DNA of 64,000 bases from an uncultured Hyphomicrobiales bacterium. Its GTDB lineage: Bacteria; Pseudomonadota; Alphaproteobacteria; Rhizobiales; Xanthobacteraceae. The translations under genes were made by a program, and so were the position numbers. Numbering within the stretch: the stretch's first letter is position 1; every line of letters starts with the position of its first letter. Where the stretch lies: the NCBI GenBank assembly GCA_903885555.1, contig CAISIV010000148.1, positions 1 to 64,000 of the forward strand, given 5' to 3'. Positions 47,163-57,226 of the stretch are shown piece after piece. The notes under the pieces are model-generated. The model saw only the letters and a program-made list of their open reading frames with translations, was not told the DNA's origin and ran no database searches.

Positions 47163-48974
47163 TTGACCGACAGCACTATCACGCTCGCGGACGTCGCGCC
47201 GGAAGGCACGGCCATGCTGACGCGCCGCCGGACGCTGTTTGCCGGGCTGGTCGCCGCCACCATGATCGCGGTGCTGTGGCTCGCGGCCATCGCCGTGCCG
47301 CCGACCAGTTTCGGCGCCATCTCGTTCCTCGTCCTATTCACGATCACCCTGCCCTGGTCGGTGATCGGCTTCTGGAACGCCTTCATCGGCTTCTGGATCA
47401 TGCGGCTGTCGCGCGATCCCGCCGTGACGGTCAACCCGATGGCCGCCAGCATCCGCGGCGACGAACCGATCACGGCGACGACCGCGATCCTGATGTGCAT
47501 TCGCAACGAAAGTCCCGAGCCGGTCGAACGCAATCTGCAGCCGCTGCTCGAAGGTCTGGTGGCGGCCAATGTCGCCGACAAGTTTCATGTCTACGTGCTG
47601 AGCGACAGCAGCATCCCTGAGATCATCGCCGAAGAAACGGCGCTGGTCGAAGCCTTCACCGCGAAATGGCACGGCGTCATTCCGGTGACCTACCGTCGCC
47701 GCGAGATCAACACGGCCTTCAAGTCCGGCAACATCCGCGACTTCTGCGATCGCTGGGGCGCCAATCACGATTTCGCGCTGACGCTCGATGCCGACAGCTA
47801 CATGCCGGCGGACGCCGTGCTGCGCATGGTCCGCATCACGCAGGCCAACCCGACGCTCGGCATTTTGCAGACGCTGATCGTCGGCATGCCGTCGGTGAGC
47901 GTGTTCGCGCGTGTATTCCAGTTCGGCATGCGGCTCGGCATGCGCTCCTACACGCTGGGCTCGGCATGGTGGCAGGGCGATTGCGGACCGTACTGGGGCC
48001 ACAACGCCATCATCCGGCTCGCACCCTTCATCGCGCATTGTCATATGCCGGTGCTGCCGGGCAACGGCCCGCTGTCGGGGCCGGTGCTCAGCCACGATCA
48101 GGTCGAGGCCGTGATGATGCGCCGTGCCGGCTACGAAGTTCGCGTGCTGCCGGTCGAAGGCATGAGCTTCGAGGAAAATCCGCCGACGCTGATGGAATTC
48201 GGCCGCCGCGACCTGCGCTGGCTGCAGGGCAACATGCAGTACTGGCAATTGCTCGGCATGCCAGGCCTCAAGCCCGTCAGCCGCTTCCAGTTGATGTTCG
48301 CTATCCAGATGTACATGGGCTCGCCGGCCTGGATGGCGATGACAGCCATCGGCGTCGTTCTGCTGGCGTTGTCCAGCGGCCCGTCGGGACAATATGTGCC
48401 GGTTGAGCCCGGCGCCGGCACGCTGCTGTTCGCCATCATGATGCTGATGACCTTCGCGCCGAAGATCGCGACCATCATCGATGTGCTGCTGACGCCGTCG
48501 CTACGCCGCGCCTATGGCGGCACGCTTGTGTTTGCGGCCAACATCGCGGTCGAGACGCTGTTCATGCTGCTGCTGGCCCCGCTGATCGCGCTGTCGCACA
48601 CCATCTTCATGACGCGGCTGTTTGTGTTCCGCGACGGCGGCACCTGGACCAGCCAGACGCGGCAAAGCCACGCCGTGCCGTGGAGCATGGCCTTTGCGAA
48701 GATGTGGCCGCAGTCTTTGGCCGGCGTCGCCGTGCTGACTATCGTTGCGTTGAAAGCGCCACAGGACTTCACTTTCGCGCTGATGGGCGCGGCGGGCCTC
48801 GTGCTGGCGCCAGCCTTCGCCGTGGTCACCGCCTCACCTGCGCTCGGCCGCCTGTTCGCACGGATCGGCATTTGCCATCTGCCCGAGGAGAATATTGTGC
48901 CGGCGGCGCTGGCGCCGTTGCATCTCCCGGCCATCGAGGTCAACGCGCCTTCTCTCAAATCCGGGGCGCACTAG
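47163..48974 (+). CDS. opgH: Glucans biosynthesis glucosyltransferase (OpgH/MdoH), TTG start
   Basis: DADSYMPADAVLRMVRITQANPTLGILQTLIVGMPS...WWQGDCGPYWGHNAIIRLAPFI...RRDLRWLQGNMQYW. Confidence 0.93.
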   Translation: MTDSTITLADVAPEGTAMLTRRRTLFAGLVAATMIAVLWLAAIAVPPTSFGAISFLVLFTITLPWSVIGFWNAFIGFWIMRLSRDPAVTVNPMAASIRGDEPITATTAILMCIRNESPEPVERNLQPLLEGLVAANVADKFHVYVLSDSSIPEIIAEETALVEAFTAKWHGVIPVTYRRREINTAFKSGNIRDFCDRWGANHDFALTLDADSYMPADAVLRMVRITQANPTLGILQTLIVGMPSVSVFARVFQFGMRLGMRSYTLGSAWWQGDCGPYWGHNAIIRLAPFIAHCHMPVLPGNGPLSGPVLSHDQVEAVMMRRAGYEVRVLPVEGMSFEENPPTLMEFGRRDLRWLQGNMQYWQLLGMPGLKPVSRFQLMFAIQMYMGSPAWMAMTAIGVVLLALSSGPSGQYVPVEPGAGTLLFAIMMLMTFAPKIATIIDVLLTPSLRRAYGGTLVFAANIAVETLFMLLLAPLIALSHTIFMTRLFVFRDGGTWTSQTRQSHAVPWSMAFAKMWPQSLAGVAVLTIVALKAPQDFTFALMGAAGLVLAPAFAVVTASPALGRLFARIGICHLPEENIVPAALAPLHLPAIEVNAPSLKSGAH

Positions 48975-48980
48975 CGCATT

Positions 48981-49724
48981 ATGCTGGATGCGCTCCAAAC
49001 GATCCGCGGAATTTTCCGGTCGCTGCGCATCTATTACGGCAACCGCCGGCATGGGCCGGCGATGGATCGCCTGTACCGGCAATTCGTGAAACCCGGCGAT
49101 CTGGTGTTCGATATCGGCTCGCATGTCGGCGACCGTGTCGCCGCGTTCAGGCGGCTGGACGCGCGCGTCGTCGCGGTCGAACCGCAGCCCGCGCTGGTGA
49201 AGACGCTACGGCTGTTCTATGGCCGCGACGCAAATGTCGCGATTGAAGCCACGGCGATTGGACGCCAGGCCGGCGAAATCGAACTGAGTCTGAACATCGA
49301 CAACCCCACCGTTTCAACCGCGTCAAAGGATTTTATTGCCGCAGCCGCGGATGCGCCGGGATGGCAGGGTCAGAACTGGGGCAAGCGCGTGCGCGTGCCG
49401 CTCACCACCATTGATGCATTGATGGCGCGGCACGGCGTTCCTGTTTTCATGAAAATCGATGTCGAAGGTTTCGAGGCAGAGGCTTTGGCCGGCATGACGA
49501 AGCCCGTTGCCGCCCTGTCATTCGAATTCACAACGATCCAGCGTGATGTTGCCCGCGCCTGCATCGAGCGATGCGTGGCGCTGGGGTACAAAAGCTTCAA
49601 CGCCATTTTGGGCGAGAGCCAGAAATTCGTGCACACCGACTGGCAGGATGCCGGTGCCCTCGCCCGTTGGCTCGACGCGCTGCCGGCCGAAGCCAATTCC
49701 GGGGACGTCTATGCCCGTCTCTGA
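48981..49724 (+). CDS. FkbM-family methyltransferase
   Basis: GDLVFDIGSHVGDRVAAFRRLDARVVAVEPQP...VPVFMKIDVEGFEAEALAGM. Confidence 0.9.
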   Translation: MLDALQTIRGIFRSLRIYYGNRRHGPAMDRLYRQFVKPGDLVFDIGSHVGDRVAAFRRLDARVVAVEPQPALVKTLRLFYGRDANVAIEATAIGRQAGEIELSLNIDNPTVSTASKDFIAAAADAPGWQGQNWGKRVRVPLTTIDALMARHGVPVFMKIDVEGFEAEALAGMTKPVAALSFEFTTIQRDVARACIERCVALGYKSFNAILGESQKFVHTDWQDAGALARWLDALPAEANSGDVYARL

Positions 49725-51012
49725 CAGACGCGCGCCACTCCTGATCGTCGCCCTATGCGCGGCGGGCTTCGCACTGACACTCTGGGTGTTCTGGCCCGGC
49801 ATCATGACCTTCGATGCCCGCTACATCTATATGGACATGGCCAAAGGATTCTACGGCGACTGGCAATCGCCGGTGATGATCGTACTGTGGCGCCTGATCG
49901 ATCCGATCGCGCCGGGACCGGCAAGCCTGTTGCTGCTGACAGCAGCGCTGTACTGGCTCGCTTTCGCCATGGTGGCGCTGACGGTGGCCCGGCAGTCGTT
50001 CTGGCTCGGCGCTTTGCTGCCAGTGCTGGCGCTGTCGCCACCCGCCTTTGTCTTTGTCGGTATCATCTGGCGCGATGTATTGTTCTCGGTGTTCTGGCTG
50101 CTCGCGGCGGCACTGGTTTTCGCTGCGGTGGATCGCGGGCGTTATTATCGCATCGCATCTCAAGTCTTGGCCGTCGCGCTGCTGGCACTCGGCGTCCTGC
50201 TGCGACCGAATGCGCTCGCCGCCGCGCCAATTCTCGCGGCGTATATCGCGTGGTCTTCGGCCTTCAATTGGAAGCGCGCGGCCGTTCTCTACGTGCCGGT
50301 GGCACTGACTTTATTCGGCCTGGTGCAGCTCATCTATTACGGCGCGCTCGGCGCGACGCGGCAGCATCCGCTGCATTCGATCATGGTGTTCGACCTCGGC
50401 GGTATTTCGCATTTTGCCAAGGACAATGTGTACCCAGGCCCATGGAACGCCGACGAGAGCAAGCTCATCACCGGTGGCTGCTACAATCCGTTGGCGTGGG
50501 ACGTTTATTGGACGCAACAGCCTTGCCTGTTCGTGATGGCAAAGCTCGAAAGCGAAAAGCTGTTTGCTTCACCGGTGCTGACCGATGCCTGGAGAAGCGC
50601 CCTGCTTCAACATCCCGTGGCCTATTTTCAGCATCGCGCGACCTTCTTCTGGACGATGCTTGCCGGCAGCGACAATCTGACGATGTGGACCCGCGATCTC
50701 GATGACGCCGACAAGATTGCCTTCGCCGGCAATCCGCGGCTGATGTCGCTCAAGAGCATCCATGACGCACTGCTGCCGACGCCGGTATTCCGCGCCGGGA
50801 CGTGGCTGCTGCTGAATATCGGCGTGTGCTTGCTGGCGTGGCGCCGCCGCGACACGGCATCCGGCGCTTTCGCGCTTGGCATTTGCGGCTCGGCTGCCAT
50901 CTATCTGGCGACATTCTTCACCGTCGGCGTCGCCACCGATTTCCGCTACGCCTACTGGGCTGTGCTGGCCGGTCTGTCCGGCGCTGTCGCCCTCGCCGCG
51001 CGGCGGGCATGA
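49711..51012 (+). CDS. Polytopic membrane protein, possible lipid-linked-sugar glycosyltransferase
   Basis: Start MPVSDRRAPLLIVALCAAGFAL; many TM segments; overlaps fkbM-like ORF by 14 bp and the next ORF by 4 bp. Confidence 0.72.
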   Translation: MPVSDRRAPLLIVALCAAGFALTLWVFWPGIMTFDARYIYMDMAKGFYGDWQSPVMIVLWRLIDPIAPGPASLLLLTAALYWLAFAMVALTVARQSFWLGALLPVLALSPPAFVFVGIIWRDVLFSVFWLLAAALVFAAVDRGRYYRIASQVLAVALLALGVLLRPNALAAAPILAAYIAWSSAFNWKRAAVLYVPVALTLFGLVQLIYYGALGATRQHPLHSIMVFDLGGISHFAKDNVYPGPWNADESKLITGGCYNPLAWDVYWTQQPCLFVMAKLESEKLFASPVLTDAWRSALLQHPVAYFQHRATFFWTMLAGSDNLTMWTRDLDDADKIAFAGNPRLMSLKSIHDALLPTPVFRAGTWLLLNIGVCLLAWRRRDTASGAFALGICGSAAIYLATFFTVGVATDFRYAYWAVLAGLSGAVALAARRA

Positions 51013-52460
51013 TGCACACGGACGCCGACATGCCGGCGTGGCGGCGGCTGCGGCAGCTTTCGATTGCCGCGGGCATCGGCAGCGCGATCGCGTTCATTGT
51101 CGCCGGGCTCGCAACCAGGCTGCAGATGTTCGGCGACGGCTCGATCTTCTCCTACGCGGTCGCCGCGCAGGATGCCTGGACCTTCCACTGGCACAATATC
51201 TCCGGCCGGATGTTCAGCTACGTCTACGCCTATATCCCCGCCGAAGCCGTCGTCGGACTGACCGGCAGCGCCACAGCCGGCATCGCCGTCTACGGACTGC
51301 TGCATTTTTCCGCGCCCCTGCTCGGCCTGCTGCTGACCTACGCGGCCGACCGCGGCAAGGACCGGACGATCTTCGTCTTCGCCTGTCTCTCAACGGCGTG
51401 TCTCTGCCCGCTGGTCTATGGCGCGCCGACGGAAATGTGGATGGCGCATGCGCTGTTCTGGCCGGCGATCGCTACGTGTCTCTATGCGCCGGTGAATGCG
51501 CGGGGAAATATCGCCATCTTTGCCTTGTTGCTGGCGCTGGTCTTCACGCATGAAGGCGCGATCATCTTCGCCGCTGCCATTCTGTTCGTGGTGTTCCTGC
51601 GCGGCTGGCGCGACGCAATTTTTGTACGCACCGTCGCGGCCTTCGCACTGGCCATGGCGATCTGGCTGATCGTGAAGCTCACCCTTCGCCCCGACGATTA
51701 TATCGCCGGCGTCCTGGGCGCGGCGGCCTACAAATTCATCGACATTGCCAACCTCACCGAACCGGCCTTCGTGCTGATCGCGGCGATCATCGCCATCGAC
51801 GACCTGCTGACAATCATGCTTCGCAAAGTCGCGCCGCTCAAAACTTATGCGCTTTCGCTGATCGTTTGCGTGATGCTGCTCGCGGCCTACTGGTTCTGGT
51901 TCGACAAATCGCTGCTGGCGGAGCATCGCTACAATCTGCGCACCGTGCTGCTGATCCTGACGCCGGCCTTCGGACTGGTCGCAACGATTGCGGCGATGAA
52001 CGAAAACACGCGCGTGCAATCGCCACTGACATTTCTGCCGACGCTGGCCACCGCGTTGGAGCGCGCCTGCAATCCGCGGGTCATCTTCAGCGCCATCGCG
52101 CTGACGCTTCTGGTTCACACCGTCGAGACGACGAAATTCGTCTGGGTCTGGACGCAATACAAATCTGCCATTGCGGTGCTCGCGGCTGGCACTGCATCGG
52201 ATCCCACACTCGGAGATCCGGCATTCGTGTCATCAAAACGGATCGACCCAGCGCTGAACCGGCTGTCGTGGCATTCGACCACGCCTTATCTGTCGGTGCT
52301 CCTCGCGCCGGAGATGAAGCCCACCCGCCTCGTGGTCGATCCGGGCACCGGCTATTTCTGGCTGCCGTGCGATACCGCGAAGCAAAGCGAGCAGCGGAGC
52401 GCGGCACTGCCAGCGGAAAGCCGGCGGCTCATCCGCACCTATAGCTGCCTGCACCGTTAG
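51009..52460 (+). CDS. Polytopic membrane protein of unknown function
   Basis: Start MMHTDADMPAWRRLRQLSIAAGIGSAIAFIVAG; many TM segments; ATGA overlap with upstream gene. Confidence 0.75.
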   Translation: MMHTDADMPAWRRLRQLSIAAGIGSAIAFIVAGLATRLQMFGDGSIFSYAVAAQDAWTFHWHNISGRMFSYVYAYIPAEAVVGLTGSATAGIAVYGLLHFSAPLLGLLLTYAADRGKDRTIFVFACLSTACLCPLVYGAPTEMWMAHALFWPAIATCLYAPVNARGNIAIFALLLALVFTHEGAIIFAAAILFVVFLRGWRDAIFVRTVAAFALAMAIWLIVKLTLRPDDYIAGVLGAAAYKFIDIANLTEPAFVLIAAIIAIDDLLTIMLRKVAPLKTYALSLIVCVMLLAAYWFWFDKSLLAEHRYNLRTVLLILTPAFGLVATIAAMNENTRVQSPLTFLPTLATALERACNPRVIFSAIALTLLVHTVETTKFVWVWTQYKSAIAVLAAGTASDPTLGDPAFVSSKRIDPALNRLSWHSTTPYLSVLLAPEMKPTRLVVDPGTGYFWLPCDTAKQSEQRSAALPAESRRLIRTYSCLHR

Positions 52461-52978
52461 GGCTTGCTGACGCCGGCGGTCCACGCCTTGAAGTCGGCGT
52501 CCGACACGTTCGGCAGTTTCTTCAGGAAGGCGACGATCTGCCAAAGCTCTTCGTCCTTGGCGCCGGCCAGCGCGAAGCTCGGCATGCCGGTCATGTTGAT
52601 GCCGTTCTTGATCACCCAGAACAATTCCGCGGGCGTGCGGTCACCCACGACTTCTTTCAGGTCCGGCGGATCGGGGTGCAAGCCTTCGGAGAACTTGGCC
52701 CAGCCGACGCCCGGGCCGCCATGGCACGTCGTGCAGCCCTGGGCGACAAACATTTTGGCGCCGGCCTGCACGGTGGCGGGATCTTCGATATTGGCCGGCG
52801 GCGTATCCTTGGCGTGCCGAGCGATGGAAGCCGTGCGCACCCGGACCAGAACCGATTTGACGATCTCGGGCTCATAGGCCGTGCCGGCGACACTATAGAA
52901 ACCGCCGAAGAAGAACGCCGCGGCGACAACGGCGCCGATCAAGCCAAGCGCCCCGATCAAAGCCAGCAGCACTCTCAT
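52457..52978 (-). CDS. Membrane-anchored c-type cytochrome
   Basis: N-terminal TM; CTTCH heme motif in GAKMFVAQGCTTCHGGPGVGWAKFSEGLHPDPPDL; Met ligand candidates near NMTGMPSF. Confidence 0.9.
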   Translation of the reverse strand: MRVLLALIGALGLIGAVVAAAFFFGGFYSVAGTAYEPEIVKSVLVRVRTASIARHAKDTPPANIEDPATVQAGAKMFVAQGCTTCHGGPGVGWAKFSEGLHPDPPDLKEVVGDRTPAELFWVIKNGINMTGMPSFALAGAKDEELWQIVAFLKKLPNVSDADFKAWTAGVSKP

Positions 52979-53009
52979 GATTCTCTCCTGTCGTCCCCGG
53001 GCAGCAAGC

Positions 53010-54182
53010 TTATCCAATTCGGCGGTGCCGGTCCAACAAGGCGCGGCCGTAATCGTTCCCGTTCGGGGTCCGCACCAGCGCATGGGCGTGGTGGCGGTTA
53101 TAGCCGGTGTCTGGCAAGGCGACGCCCGGCTGATGATAGAACTCGATGAAGATGACGGGACTATAAATCCGGTAATAGAACGCGCTGACCGGATCGAAGG
53201 CGCCGATCCAGCCAAACACGGTGTCGTTCAGGTGCGCCTTCACTTCGTCCAGACGGACCAGCGCGTGTCCGCCGCCGAGGCGATCCGTATAGCGTTTGAT
53301 GAGCTCGACCAGCATGCGTTGCTGCGGGCCCGTCATGTCGCGGACCGACAGACCGTCATAAGGCACGACGATATTGTCCTTGAAGCCTGACGCATAACCA
53401 TCGAACGGCAGGTCCATGCCGATGGTCGCCCTGGCCCGCTGCGCGGCAGACAAACCCTCCATGAAGGCCCAGCCTTCCGCCTCCTCCTCCCGCAACACCG
53501 TGAGGCCTTTATAAATGCCATCTTCGGCGGTGACGGGCTCGGAACCGAGCAGCATCGGCGACAGCACCATCTGATCGCCGACGATGAAGCAGTTGATGTT
53601 GCAGTGATGGCCGTCGAGCTGCCAGCCCCAAGGCTCATCCGGCGACGGCGTGCCGAAAATACTGATCCAGTAGAAAAACTCGCCGAACTCCAGCGGCAGC
53701 CCGGTCATCTCGGCCAGCGTCTCGTTGAGCTTCATCGCCTTGCGCGCGGTATCGTAAGCGTGTTTGCCCAGCGTTACGCGCAGCAGCGCATAGACCGCCT
53801 CACGTTGCGGCTTGTCCAATTCGGCAAGGCACAGCCCATGACGCATCAGATTGCGGTGAATATTGCTCCAGTGCCGCCAGACCTCACTGTCAATCGGAAA
53901 AGTTACGGCCTCGCGCTGTTGAACGTCCAGCGTCGCCAGCAACGCATTGGCGGCGTCGAGCACCGGCTGCGTCGGCACACCGGTCTTGCGCAAAGGAAAC
54001 AGCCCCGGCACGACCTCGCCGGTCGCGGTCAGCCCCTTGAACTTCTCCTTGAGCGCTTCGCGCCAGCTATCGAACAGATCCTTGAGCACCTGGATCAGTC
54101 CGGTCTCGTCGATGCGCGGCGGTGCCGGGCGCATCGGGCGTTGCAGTGTGTCTAAGTCCGACATCGAACGCCTGTCTGTCAC
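53010..54182 (-). CDS. DUF3500-family protein
   Basis: EPWGWQLDGHHCNINCFIVGDQMVLSPMLLGSEPVTA pattern; C-terminal NRHHAHALVRTPNGNDYG. Confidence 0.82.
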   Translation of the reverse strand: MTDRRSMSDLDTLQRPMRPAPPRIDETGLIQVLKDLFDSWREALKEKFKGLTATGEVVPGLFPLRKTGVPTQPVLDAANALLATLDVQQREAVTFPIDSEVWRHWSNIHRNLMRHGLCLAELDKPQREAVYALLRVTLGKHAYDTARKAMKLNETLAEMTGLPLEFGEFFYWISIFGTPSPDEPWGWQLDGHHCNINCFIVGDQMVLSPMLLGSEPVTAEDGIYKGLTVLREEEAEGWAFMEGLSAAQRARATIGMDLPFDGYASGFKDNIVVPYDGLSVRDMTGPQQRMLVELIKRYTDRLGGGHALVRLDEVKAHLNDTVFGWIGAFDPVSAFYYRIYSPVIFIEFYHQPGVALPDTGYNRHHAHALVRTPNGNDYGRALLDRHRRIG

Positions 54183-54298
54183 GCTGTGAAAAAATGCATG
54201 AGATGCATGGCCCTATGCAACGTCAGCCATGACTCAAAGCTGGCCGCTCCGCGGAGCATGTGCTCTAGTCCAAAAAAAATCCATCGGGGAGGCTCTTC

Positions 54299-55237
54299 GT
54301 GAAGCTTGTTCTTTTCCAGTCGTCGCCCACCGGCGAAATCGTGCCGGGTCTGCTGACCGATCGCGGTGTGGTCGATATCTCTGCTGCAGTGCAGAAGAGC
54401 TATACGCCGCAGCTCACGATGCAGGGCATCATCGACGGCTTCGACAGACTGCGCCCCGCGCTGGAAAAGCTCGCCAAAGACGGCGCCGCGGTCACGCTAG
54501 ACAAAGTGCGCTTGCGGGCGCCGCTGCCGCGTCCGGGCAAAATTCTCGCCTGCATCGCCAACTACTGGGAACACGCGCAGCGCGAAGCCCGTCCGCTCAA
54601 CATGTTCATGAAGAACCCGGACGCCGTGGTCGGCCCCGGCGATACCATCGTACTGCCGGAATTCACCGTGCCGTGGATGTTCATGCACGAGGCGGAACTG
54701 GCCATCGTCATCAAGGGGCCCGCCAAGATGGTGAAAGCCAAGGACTGGCGCAGCGCCGTGTTCGGCTATACCTCGATGATCGATGTCTCGGCGCGCGAGC
54801 AGGGCCGCAAGACCTGGCCGGCTTCGCCGCTGACGAGCTGGCTCGGCAAATCCTTCGACACGTTCGGCCCCATCGGCCCCTGCATCGTCACCGCCGATGA
54901 AGTGAAAGACCCCAACGACCTGATCGTGAAATTCTGGAACGACGGTCAGCTCCGCCATCACTACAACACCGACGACATGGAGCATCGCGTGCCCAAGCTC
55001 ATCGAGTTCGCCACCACGGTGATGACCATGAATTCGGGCGACCTGATCGCCTGCGGCACCAACCACGAGGGCCTCGGTGCGCTGCAGGATGGCGAGACGG
55101 TCGACATCGAGATCCAGCACATCGGCAAGATGACGTTGAAAGTGTCCGACCCGCTCAAACGGACCTGGGAGCGCGGCGTCTATATGGGCGAAGACTCCAC
55201 CAATCTCGAAGCGGTGAAGCGCCACCGGCCGCAGTAG
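54299..55237 (+). CDS. Fumarylacetoacetate hydrolase family protein
   Basis: KILACIANYWEHA...MFMKNPDAVVGPGDTIVLP...HEAELAIVIKGPAKMV...FGYTSMIDVSAREQG. Confidence 0.92.
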   Translation: MKLVLFQSSPTGEIVPGLLTDRGVVDISAAVQKSYTPQLTMQGIIDGFDRLRPALEKLAKDGAAVTLDKVRLRAPLPRPGKILACIANYWEHAQREARPLNMFMKNPDAVVGPGDTIVLPEFTVPWMFMHEAELAIVIKGPAKMVKAKDWRSAVFGYTSMIDVSAREQGRKTWPASPLTSWLGKSFDTFGPIGPCIVTADEVKDPNDLIVKFWNDGQLRHHYNTDDMEHRVPKLIEFATTVMTMNSGDLIACGTNHEGLGALQDGETVDIEIQHIGKMTLKVSDPLKRTWERGVYMGEDSTNLEAVKRHRPQ

Positions 55238-55248
55238 TTGAAATCACG

Positions 55249-56199
55249 ATGAGAGCCGACGACCTCGCGCGGATCGACCTGAACCTGCTCTTCGTCTTCG
55301 AGGCGGTGATGCAGGAACGCTCCGTCACGCGCGCGGCGCAACGGCTCAACGTATCGCAATCGACCATCAGCCACGCTCTGAATCGGCTTCGTCTCGTCTT
55401 GAAGGACGAGTTGTTCATCCGCGGCTCGGGCGAGATGCGGCCGACGCCGCGGGCTATCGCCCTGTCCACCGCCGTCATCCCGACGCTGGCGCACATCCGC
55501 GCCGCACTGGCGCCGACCGATTTCAACCCGGCCAAGGCGGTGCACACGTTCCAGATCGCGATGACGGATTATGCGGCGACGCTGCACCTCAATGCGCTTG
55601 TGCAGACGGTGAAGGCGCGCGCACCCAACGTCGATTTGCGAATTAAACTCAATGTCATGCAGAATGTCTGGAGCCTGCTCGACAAGCAGGAGGCCGACAT
55701 GGTCGTCGGCATGATCGACCAGCCGCCCGACCGTTTTGCCACCGAACTGCTGTACGAAGACGGTGTCGTCGTCGTGATGGCGCCGAACAACCCGCTCGGC
55801 AAAAAGCCGCTGACGCTGGAAAACTACGCCGGGGCCAAGCACGTCTACATTCCGGTCGATGGTATCATGCCGACCCACACCGGCCGCATTGACCGCGTGC
55901 TCGAACTCAAAGGCCTGGTGCGGCGTCACGTGCTAACGGTCAGCCAGTTCGCGCTGGCGCCGCCCATCATCTTCGACACCGACTATGTGATGTGTATCCC
56001 GCGCCGTGTCGGCGAGATGTGCAGCGAACTCTATAAACTCAAAGTCGTTACCTGCCCGGTTGAACTGCCGCTGCAGCCGACCCGTATCGTCTGGCACCCC
56101 CAATTGGGCAATGACGCCGCCAACCGCTGGATGATCCAGATCCTCCACGAGATCGCCAACCAGCCGGCCAAAGGCCCCGCGCCCAAAAGAGCCAGATAG
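55249..56199 (+). CDS. LysR-family transcriptional regulator (NodD/NahR-like)
   Basis: DLARIDLNLLFVFEAVMQERSVTRAAQRLNVSQSTISHALNRLRLVLKDELFIRGSGEMRPTPRA. Confidence 0.93.
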   Translation: MRADDLARIDLNLLFVFEAVMQERSVTRAAQRLNVSQSTISHALNRLRLVLKDELFIRGSGEMRPTPRAIALSTAVIPTLAHIRAALAPTDFNPAKAVHTFQIAMTDYAATLHLNALVQTVKARAPNVDLRIKLNVMQNVWSLLDKQEADMVVGMIDQPPDRFATELLYEDGVVVVMAPNNPLGKKPLTLENYAGAKHVYIPVDGIMPTHTGRIDRVLELKGLVRRHVLTVSQFALAPPIIFDTDYVMCIPRRVGEMCSELYKLKVVTCPVELPLQPTRIVWHPQLGNDAANRWMIQILHEIANQPAKGPAPKRAR

Positions 56200-56210
56200 C
56201 GCCGGCCATT

Positions 56211-56249
56211 GCGAGCTTTCATGGCGAGCTCTCATGGCGGGCTTTCATA
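56211..56249. repeat. Three tandem 13-bp direct repeats (GCGAGCTTTCATG / GCGAGCTCTCATG / GCGGGCTTTCATA)
   Basis: Read directly in the gap between a lysR-type gene and the class II aldolase gene. Confidence 0.85.
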
Positions 56250-56345
56250 GTGGAAGCGGGATTACTTCATTTCCTGCGTGGGCTCCTTCCCGGCTAAGAT
56301 CGGCTGCCTGACCGGGAGCCCCGGCCGGGCCAAAGCCGCTCCAAA

Positions 56346-57158
56346 ATGCGGTTCGCTGCAATGGCAAACGGGGGAACGTCGATGCAATCACCTGCACCCG
56401 CTTTGAAGCCCGGCGTGAGCGCCGAGGAATGGAAGGCCCGCGTCGATCTGGCAGCTGCTTTTCGGCTGTCGGCACTGAACGAATGGGACGAATTGCTGTT
56501 CGCTCATCTGTCGGCGCGCGTTCCCGGCCACCCAAACCAATATCTGATGCACCCGGCAGCCATTTTGTTCGAGGAAGTCACCGCCTCGAACCTCCACAAG
56601 CTCGACGACAAGTGCAACCACGTCGTGCCGAGCGATGAGATGCCGCACAAGTTCGCCTTCCCGTTTCACAAGGGCATCTACGACGCCTATCCGCAGGCGC
56701 AGTGCGTCATGCACCTGCACACCAAGTACGCAACTGCGGTGGCGATGCAGGAACAGGGTCTCATCCCCGGCAATCAATATGCAATGTGGCTCGGACCCAT
56801 CGGCTATCACAACTACGAAGGCCTGTTGTCGACCGACGAGGAAGGCCAGCGCCTCGCCAAGAATTTCGGCAACAGCCAGATCGTCCTGCAGCGCGGCCAC
56901 GGTTTCGTGCTGTGGGGCCACACGATACATGAAGCCTACATGCTGGCCTTCCTGCTGATCCGCGCCTGCGAGACGCAGGTTCGGTCCGGAGCCGGCAGCG
57001 TGAAGCCCTACGTACCGCCGCAGCCCGTGCTCGACGCAACGATCGGCCAGGCCCGCATCATCACCGACGGCAATGCGCCGTTCAACCAAATGACGTGGCG
57101 CGCGCTGCTGCGAAAGCTCGACCGCGACGCCCCGGCCTACAAGACCGGAGATCGTTGA
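56346..57158 (+). CDS. Class II aldolase/adducin family protein
   Basis: ALNEWDELLFAHLSARVPGHPNQYLMHPAAILFEEVTASNL...CVMHLHTKYATAVA. Confidence 0.92.
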   Translation: MRFAAMANGGTSMQSPAPALKPGVSAEEWKARVDLAAAFRLSALNEWDELLFAHLSARVPGHPNQYLMHPAAILFEEVTASNLHKLDDKCNHVVPSDEMPHKFAFPFHKGIYDAYPQAQCVMHLHTKYATAVAMQEQGLIPGNQYAMWLGPIGYHNYEGLLSTDEEGQRLAKNFGNSQIVLQRGHGFVLWGHTIHEAYMLAFLLIRACETQVRSGAGSVKPYVPPQPVLDATIGQARIITDGNAPFNQMTWRALLRKLDRDAPAYKTGDR

Positions 57159-57226
57159 AACGCGGCTGACGTCGCCCTGCGCGGCGGCTTGCTGCGCAGA
57201 CGTTTGGAATTCTGACGGAGACTTCA

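Noticed and set aside
47334-48392. 352-aa minus-strand ORF
   Set aside because: Antisense of opgH; His/Arg-rich shadow ORF.
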